Assembly (NCBI GenBank): GCA_003116995.1
Contig: BDSL01000059.1
Span: forward strand, 186,001 to 250,000
DNA: 64,000 nucleotides
Origin: Yamagishiella unicocca
Lineage: Eukaryota > Chlorophyta > Chlorophyceae > Chlamydomonadales > Volvocaceae
Reading direction: 5' to 3'
In this document: positions 57,246 through 64,000 of the stretch, piece after piece
Layout of the letters: each line of letters begins with the position of its first letter
How positions within the stretch are numbered: the stretch's first letter is position 1
The notes under the pieces: model-generated
What the model saw: only the letters and a program-made list of their open reading frames with translations
Told to the model about the DNA's origin: nothing
Database searches by the model: none
Position numbers and translations under genes: made by a program

Positions 57246-58612
57246 ATGGCTCTTCTGTGCAAGTCAGGTTAGCATTGCCTCTTCTGCACCTTTGTCCTGG
57301 TTCCGCCCAGCATGGACTCGAGAGCTATCAGCTAGCCTGCAGTCAAGTCTCTGAGCTGCACGCTCACCCGTGGTCTTGGCTCTCGCGCAGGCGTGTTCGG
57401 CAAGGCTGCTGTGGCCCGGCCTGTCCGCGTGGCCGCGCCTGTCCGCGTCCGCCTGGCCGTGTGGTAAGCAGTGTATAATTTTATAGCAAAATTGGTATTC
57501 CGAGCAAGAAGTTCTCGGAATCCGCTTACCGCCGCCCTGCATCTGCGACCGGTGTCTGCTCGCAGCAACTCGTACAAGAACCAGGAGAACATTGACCTTG
57601 GCAGGGTTGCCGGTTTCCAGCGCCACGATTCTGATGCCGGCTCGTCGGAGGTGCAGGTGGCCCGCCTCAGCGCTCGCATCGCCCAACTTAGCAAGCACCT
57701 GTCGCAGAACCGCAAGGATTATGCTGCCCGTCGTGGTTTGGAGGCAATCCTGAGCCAGCGCAAGTCGCTGCTGAAGTACCTGTACAGGCAGGACAGGTGC
57801 GCATCCAGGGGACTTGGTGCCATGTCTATGGAGGCACCCGTCTAAACATTTCGCAGCCAATATTCATGCACCCTCCGCACCCTCGAGGAACGATTTTTAC
57901 ATATATGAATCTAGCGATGCTTTCGGTCGTTGACACACTCACCAGGGGACGGGAGGTTGGCTAAGAGGCAGGCGGTCGGTGTGTTTTACGCATCGCTAGC
58001 ATTTTGGGTTGCATTATCAGTCCGTTTTGTAAACGTGAAGTGCGCGGGGTGGCATTACATGTCCATGTGCCGACTGCTCCGGAGCCTGGCGGTTGCACGG
58101 GAAGCGTTCGGGGAGCCTTTCTATGCCCTTCCAAGGCATTGCTGCCGATCACCCACACGTGGAACCTCGACGGGAAGACTTGATGCATTCATAGCGTGTG
58201 GTTGACCTGTCGGGATACGTCATTTGATCCAAACATGGTGCACGCGTTGTTTCATGGTCCCTGTAGTACCCCTATGTAGTAGCTGCTGAAAACCATTTGA
58301 ACGCACACGATTTTGGATTTACCTATGACGCGTCAGTGATATTGGTCTAGCAACGCTGAGGGCAGTCTTTGGGGCTCGGGAAAAGTTGCTTGCGCTTCAT
58401 GGTTCGGGATCAACGGGGGCAACCAGGAGCATCTTACATCCTCACATGCTGCCAAGCTCCTTTCTGGTACTGGCTCCCTGCCCGCCCGCTGACGTCATCT
58501 TTCTTCTTCGCACAGGTCCATGTACGACAAGCTGGTGAAGGAGTTCGGTATCCGCTCGGTGGTGGTTGGCGACACCCGCGGCGCTGCTCGCCAGAAGGAG
58601 TCCTCCGCCTAA
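57246..58612 (+). CDS. PRPS15: Plastid ribosomal protein uS15c
   Basis: Small-subunit chloroplast ribosomal protein that binds the central domain of 16S rRNA. Four exons join in phase: 57246-57267, 57391-57463, 57566-57796, 58516-58612, giving 140 aa. Residues 1 to about 32 ([20 protein letters not shown] and further Val/Arg/Ala) form a transit peptide. The core shows the uS15 signature [20 protein letters not shown], then [20 protein letters not shown], and the last exon gives [12 protein letters not shown]. Acidic residues that usually precede the family motif are present ([11 protein letters not shown]). The 719-bp last intron has no obvious feature. uS15 is encoded in the plastid genome in many plants, so the nuclear location is worth noting. 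Confidence 0.95.
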
Positions 58613-59909
58613 GCAGCCACGCATGTCGTACAGCAAGCAGCGGCGCGTCGAGCAGGGCCTTGGCGTGTTGCTATTTTTCTGGACGGCGCTGAGCAGAGAA
58701 ATAGCAGCTGTTGCTGTAACCGGGGTGGTCGAGAGGCGTATCAACTGGCGGGATGGCGGCGCCTGGTCCTGTGCTTCGGCATGACGACGTTCGCGCATGG
58801 GACCGCTGGTCGCTCGTTGGGAGCTGCTAGGAAACGTCTCCTCTGGCGGCATGGTGTTACTCCGGATGTGGCGTCCCGCGAAGCAGCACCCCAGCTGTGA
58901 CGCCTCGCGCGCAGTTGGGGTGCTGCGGCGGTGTGGGCTACACCTGCACTGCGCTGCAAGCAACGCGGCATGTTGACGCCGCCGAGCTGCCCCCGGGAGT
59001 GCATGAAAAAGGGACGCCCTAACTTGCTGTGGCGGGGGGGTCTTCATGCCGGGGGCGGATGCAGCAGCGACGACTGTGGTGATGTGGGTCGAATATGTTT
59101 CGTGTTGTGTGTAAAGCCTGGACGCCCCGCCATCTGCTTCTTGCCCCGTTTTTGAATTCCCCTGGGGCTGAGTGCTGGCGCGGTGCGGACAGGGCGGCGG
59201 TGGGCCGGAAGGTGGTGGTAGTGGCACTGCATGAGGTTAGTGCTGCGGAACGGGATTGGTGGTGGGCGGTGATGAGCGCAGTCGTGTTGACACGGGGCGC
59301 AACTTTGTAATCCGAAACAAAGGGCAACAGTTATCCAACAGATGGGGCTTTCTTTGGGTGGCAGCCGAGTTGGGAGCCGAAGTGCCTCTTTTGTTACGGC
59401 ATTCGAGCACGTCCTTTCCGGACTGCGAAGTGCACAGCCTCAGGAACTGTGCCAGGTTAAAACCGGCGGTTAACACGGCAGCGGATTGATTCATAGATCA
59501 GGGTGATGGGCGAGTGTTCTCTACATTAACGACGTGGGTCGAGCTAGAGCAGGTTTGCTGCGGGGGAGAGTCCCCTGGTTTGCGGTGACTCAGAAGTTTG
59601 CCCTTGCCATGCTCTGTCACGTATAGCTGATATAGGCTACTTCCCAAATTCCAGCAAAGAAGAACAACTCCACCTTGGCGTGGCGTACGCGCATGTTTAA
59701 CGCTGTGGGACGGAAGGAACCACCAACCGTCCTGAACGCCACATCCCTTCCTTTATTTGTATACCTCCTACGTCAATTCAGAATAAAAATATCTGTTGCA
59801 GAATTTCTTCGCCTGCGAACTGCTATCAATTTGTTCACAAAACGAATAGTCGGAGCCTCTCGTCACCGCATAGCTGCGACTGTCAACTTCTGTCCCCCTC
59901 ACTCCTCCA
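58613..59909. other. uS15c 3' UTR and CruP promoter region
   Basis: No gene recognised. TGTAA at 58715-58719 marks the likely uS15c mRNA end. The remainder, to 59909, falls to low GC near 59740-59850, upstream of the CruP start codon. Short frames on both strands (the longest about 260 codons, antisense to the uS15 3' region) show no domain. Confidence 0.5.
58715..58719 (+). terminator. TGTAA polyadenylation signal for plastid uS15
   Basis: TGTAA about 103 nt after the stop codon. Confidence 0.65.
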
Positions 59910-62900
59910 ATGAATTTATCACAACTACCGCTAGGCAACAGCACGGCAGCTACCTCAAAAACGGGCCGTGCACGGCCTTGTGGAGGCCATCGGCCCTCCT
60001 CAATCACTACGCCGCGAACTACACCCTGCCTCCAGGGACGCCCGGTAAACATCCTAGCAGCAACTCCATGACCACTGTACGCTGATGGCGCTCCATGTCG
60101 GGGCAGTCCGTTCCTACTCTGACCCTCGGCGCTGGCCGCTCCACGCAACCCAACCACGCCCAACCCACTTCAGGTCCCGGCGCACTCCCGTGCCGTATCT
60201 TGCCCAGCGTCTTCGACCGGTGTTTCCGGCAGCTCCACCATCACCGAGCGCATCTTTGCGCAAGTTGACTCGCTGGAAGCTGATGCGCAGGCGCAGGGTG
60301 CTGGTGGCCGGACCACATACGCCGCCTTCCGGGCCGTAGACGAGCAGTGGGCTCGTCTGCGGGTGAGAAGGACCACGTGTCCGTCGTGCGTTTTGCTAGA
60401 AGGCCGTTCGGCTGTGTCCGAAGAGGGACGGGGCTTACCTGGTCCGGGTGGCTGATGAGTACGGCGCAAGGGCAGAGGCGCTGACTGATCCGTAGTATAA
60501 CCTTTTGGCGTTTTTGCACCATCACCACCATCACCACCATCGCCACCACCACAACTACCACCACCAGCAACGCCGTGAACGCCACGGAGCGGTTCCAGCA
60601 CCGCACTGCACAGCTCATGGCAGCTGACGGCCCGGTCGGACAGACAGACGCCTCTGCCGCCCCCGCCGCCCCCGCCCCCGAGCACTGCGCCTGCAGGCGG
60701 GTGCGGCCCCCACCGGCCCGGCTCCTCAGTTCGTGACTGAGTCCTCCAAGTCACTGCCCGCGGCGCCGCAGTACGATGTGGTGGTGTGCGGCGGCACGCT
60801 GGGTAGGCGGGCAGGCGTTTGGGGGGGGGTTCGAGGAAGACCCGTGGATGCGAGAAAAACAGACGTTTCGCGGTGCATGCTGGATGCGTTTGGGGTTGAG
60901 GGAGGGCTCTGGAGAGTTCGGGCTGCTTCGGGCGGATTTCATGTATTTAGTGACCTCTAGGGCCCAGGGGCCGGCGGGTTGTGCCGAAGCAGTTATCCCG
61001 TATGTGGAATAACAGCTCGGCTGTAGCTCAGCAACGGAAAATTAAAGCATTTCCCTTGGCGCCGGCCCCACTGCACAGCCCTTAACCTCTCGTGCCCCGG
61101 GCTGCGCCCCTGTTCGCCGCCAGGGATTTTCGCCGCGGCGGCGCTGGCTCGGCGGGGGCTGCGTGTTGCTGTGTTGGAGCGGGGCCCGCTGAGGGGCCGC
61201 GCGCAGGAGTGGAACATCAGCCGCAAGGTGAGGAGGGTCGTACGGGCCAGCCGCAAGGAAAGTCGTACGGGCCAGCCGCAAGGAGGGTCGCACGGGCCCG
61301 CAAATCACCCCTCTCGTCATCCTCCTGCGTCTGAGGGGAGGTCATCGTGTCGGGAAGCAGGGGCTCGGGGGTACGACCAGGAGTTGAGTCGCGGCGTCGA
61401 GAGGGGGCGGAGTGCCTCTGCGGAGCGAATCACGTGATAGGACTCTCTTGCAGCGATCAACACCCGGGGTGCCTCTGCTTTCCGTTGCTGTGTACGGCAC
61501 GCAGGAGCTGCTGGAACTGGAGCATGTGGGTGTTGCGACCAAGGAGGAGCTGGAGGCCTGCGTGGCAATTGAGGTACGACGGCGCCCTGTCCTCCGACTC
61601 CAGGGGGGAAAGGGCAGCCGAGTTCTCGCTCCCGCCTCCCAAAGCATGCATGCGACGGTAACCCTCCCACTAACAGCACGCTCATTGCCGCTATGAGCTA
61701 ACAGCACTCTTCCGTTCTTCGTCCCTCTGCCTGCTCACGAACGCGCAGTTCAACCCCGTTCGGGTGGGCTTCGCCTGGGAGACGGCAGGCGGCGCCAGCT
61801 CTGCGGCCAGCAGCCGCTCCTCGCCCGCCGGCCTGACGGAGGTGTGGACCCGCGACGTGCTCAATCTGGGGGTCAAACCCGACGCTCTGGTCAACCTGAT
61901 GCGCCGCAAGCTGGAGGAGATGGGCGGCGTGGTTCTGGAGCGCACCGCCCTGGAGGGTGCGCAGCACCCCGGTCCACCGGGGGGACCCGGGGGGACCGGG
62001 GGGGACCCGGGGGGACGTCCCCGGGCAAGGGCGCTTGAGGCGGCGAGGAGGGGAGCTGCGGGGGTGGCTTGCTCTCGTTTTGGGGCTGCAGGATTTCAGC
62101 TTTTCAGGGTTTTGGGGCGACAGGGGGGGTTGCGTGTCGCGCCCGCTGCTGGCAGCTGGAGGCCGCACACGACTTTACCTTCCTTCCTCAACTTGCGTGG
62201 TTCCTCCCCGGCCCCAGGCATCTCGGTGCACGCTAACGGCTGCAGCCTGTCGGTCCAGCCCGACGGCGCCTCCCTAGAGCCTCTGACGACGCGCCTGGTG
62301 GTCGACTGCATGGGGCACTTCAGCCCCATTGTACGACAGGTGGGGCACGCTGCCGCCGTACGGTACGAGCGAGCTGTCGCATTCCCGCCGGCCGGCCCCC
62401 TTGACATGCACCCCTGCTCTTGCCGGGCACCACCTGATACGAACCCGCGCAGACACCTCCGCCCTCGGCCCCCTTCTCCCCTCCCCCCTGCGCCCTCGGC
62501 CCCCTTGCCCCGGCCCCAGGTACGGTGGGGCGCCAAGCCGGACGGCGTGTGTCTGGTGGTGGGCGCGATGGGCAGCGGCTTCAAGGACAACACCACCGCC
62601 GACGTCATCCTGACGAACACGCCCATGCAGCCGGAGGACGCGCCGTTCAACAGGCGAGTGGTGCGCGTGGCGGCCGTAATTGTCGGCGGGCAGGACCATG
62701 GGACCGAGCGTCCCCTGCTCCACGCCCCGAGCGCCTCCACCTCCCCCCCAGGGCCCTCAGGCCCACCACCGAGGGCTGTCTGACCTCATTTCCCCGTGCA
62801 AGCAGCCCATTGAGGCGGCCAAACCAGCTGGCGCCACACCGATCTCCTGTCGGCGCCCACCAACCAGCGCATCCGTCCGCGCCCCTCCTCCCGTCTGTCC

Positions 62901-64000
62901 TAAACGAAGTTTTTTGGATCCGCGGGTTTTCCTCGCCACCTCCCGCAGGGCCCAGTACTTTTGGGAGGCCTTCCCCGCCGCCACCGGCCCCACCGACCGC
63001 ACCACCTACATGTTCACCTACCTTACCGCCGACCCCTACCGCCCCCCGCTGTCGTCCATGTTGGAGGACTACTGGCACCTCATGCCCGCGTACCAGGTGG
63101 GCGGCCGGCCGCGCTGCGAGGAGCCAGGCCGCCGTACGACACCGTGGTGGCCGTACAGTACGGCACGTACACACTGCACCCGGTGCTGAGGAAGGTCGGG
63201 TTGTTGGGACCGGCGCGCGCGCGCGAGCGCTCGTGCTCTGTGATGGCCCCGGTATTCCGCGTTGGCCTGATCGGGGGCCTTATGGTGTCCTGGCTCCCGC
63301 GGCGACCGCCCTCCCGGTCCGCCCCCCTGTGCCACTGCCCTCCTGGTCCGCCCCCCCCCCCAGGGTGTGCGGCTGGAGGACATCACGTTCAAGCGAGTGT
63401 TGTTCGGCTTCTTCCCCACGTTCAAGGACACGCCCCTGCGGCCTGCCTTCGACCGGTGCGCCTGGTTGCGGGGCCGCGGCAGCGGACGGAGCGGAGGCCG
63501 GGCAAAAAATGGGTTAGGGGCCCTTGGGCGCGACTTCTAGGTGCCGCCTGCTGTGGGTCTGTGGTGTCGCTACCTCACCTCCTCGGTGCAGTCTGCCGTG
63601 CGCGCTGTGTTCTGACTCGCTGCCTGACATGGCTGCAGACAATGACCGGGGTGCGAAGCGCCGGCACTGTTACTAAGCCAGCCGGCACTGTTCCTGATGT
63701 TCCGTCTGGCGCCTCTCCATTTCATCTCTCCTCCCGTCGCCCTCCCCCTCGCCCTCCCCCTCGCGCTGCGTGACACTGCGACCGCAACTGCAGGGTCATC
63801 CAAATCGGTGACGCCAGCGGTCTGCAGTCGCCCCTGTCGTTCGGGGGTTTCGGAGCCCTCACCCGCCACCTGGCCCGCCTGACCAGTGCTGTGTGTGAGT
63901 CGGAGTCGAACCAGGGGCGCCGGGAAGCAGATGCCTTGCGGGAGGTGCCCCTGCGCCCATCCTAGCTGCTTGTACCGGTGTCAGGGCAATTCGGCCATCA
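59910..64000 (+). CDS. CruP: CruP-type plastid FAD oxidoreductase (lycopene cyclase paralogue), 3' incomplete
   Basis: Member of the CruA/CruP flavoprotein family; plant CruP is a plastid lycopene-cyclase paralogue linked to limiting oxidised carotenoids under stress. Exons: 59910-60044, 60174-60362, 60697-60802, 61124-61227, 61505-61573, 61749-61956, 62218-62339, 62520-62653, 62949-63096, 63364-63455, 63794-63894, all in phase, 469 aa before the window ends. Exon 1 (MNLSQLPLGNSTAATSKTG...) is a Ser/Thr/Arg-rich transit peptide. YDVVVCGGTLGIFAAAALAR is the dinucleotide-binding fold, followed by GRAQEWNISRK, FNPVRVGF, VWTRDVLNLGVKPD, VDCMGHFSPIVRQ, RWGAKPDGVCLVVGAM, then FWEAFP, YWHLMPAYQ and IGDASGLQSPLSFGGFGALT. 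The intron after 62653 uses a GC donor. Two of its introns carry family A elements. Confidence 0.93.
60829..60890 (+). repeat. Dispersed intronic element, family A, copy 4
   Basis: Reads GTTCGAGGAAGACCCGTGGA, then TGCGAGAAAAACAGACGTTT, then CGCGGTGCATGCTGGATGCG. It begins about 26 bp after a CruP donor, in sense orientation, and matches copy 1 over about 60 bp. Confidence 0.65.
62893..62945 (-). repeat. Dispersed intronic element, family A, copy 5 (antisense)
   Basis: On plus it reads TCCTAAACGAAGTTTTTTGG, then ATCCGCGGGTTTTCCTCGCC, and ends at the CCCGCAG acceptor of a CruP exon. This is the reverse complement of the family A core with the same flanking TCTAAACGA block as copy 1. Confidence 0.6.

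Noticed and set aside
63896..63926. T-arm-like GGTTCGACTCC on the minus strand, possible tRNA
   Set aside because: The flanking bases do not pair as a T stem, and no acceptor or D arm is found at the right distance.

Overview
The window is nuclear DNA of a volvocalean green alga (a Chlamydomonas/Volvox relative; species not determined). The signs are high GC, genes broken into many short exons, donors mostly GTGAG/GTGCG/GTGGG with CAG acceptors, TGTAA polyadenylation signals, nucleus-encoded plastid ribosomal proteins with transit peptides, a plastid CruP flavoprotein, and very many intronic minisatellites. Open reading frames alone mislead here, so the gene models below were built by joining exons whose splice sites and codon phases agree.

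Layout. 1.4-7.2 kb (minus): a calcium-dependent protein kinase in 14 phase-matched exons. 8.2-11.0 kb (minus): PCF11, the pre-mRNA cleavage factor. 11.9-28.6 kb (minus): one very large gene with an acidic N-terminus, Q/E-rich coiled coils and repeated beta-type modules that resemble CCDC17; its introns hold most of the simple repeats. 28.6-30.4 kb: intergenic, with an 85-bp direct duplication. 30.4-32.4 kb (minus): a DUF1997 protein. 33.6-36.5 kb (minus): ESF2/ABT1, a ribosome biogenesis factor. 36.7-41.7 kb (plus): an AAAP/SLC38-type amino-acid transporter, divergent from ESF2, with a 26-bp minisatellite in one intron. 42.3-54.7 kb (plus): a protein of about 3,400 residues that resembles the animal NCoR/SMRT corepressors and plant POWERDRESS, with three SANT domains. 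55.8-57.0 kb (minus) and 57.2-58.6 kb (plus): plastid ribosomal proteins uL13 and uS15, divergent from a 277-bp shared promoter region. 59.9 kb to the window end (plus): CruP, a plastid lycopene-cyclase paralogue, incomplete on the right.

The genes do not form one pathway; this is an ordinary gene-dense chromosome arm. Loose links are plastid function (uL13, uS15, CruP, probably DUF1997) and RNA or ribosome production (PCF11, ESF2). The most notable items are the NCoR-like corepressor, the multi-module CCDC17-like gene, and two families of short dispersed sequences that recur inside introns of unrelated genes near splice sites. One of these families looks introner-like. No mobile element with its own genes, no CRISPR array and no convincing tRNA or rRNA gene was seen.
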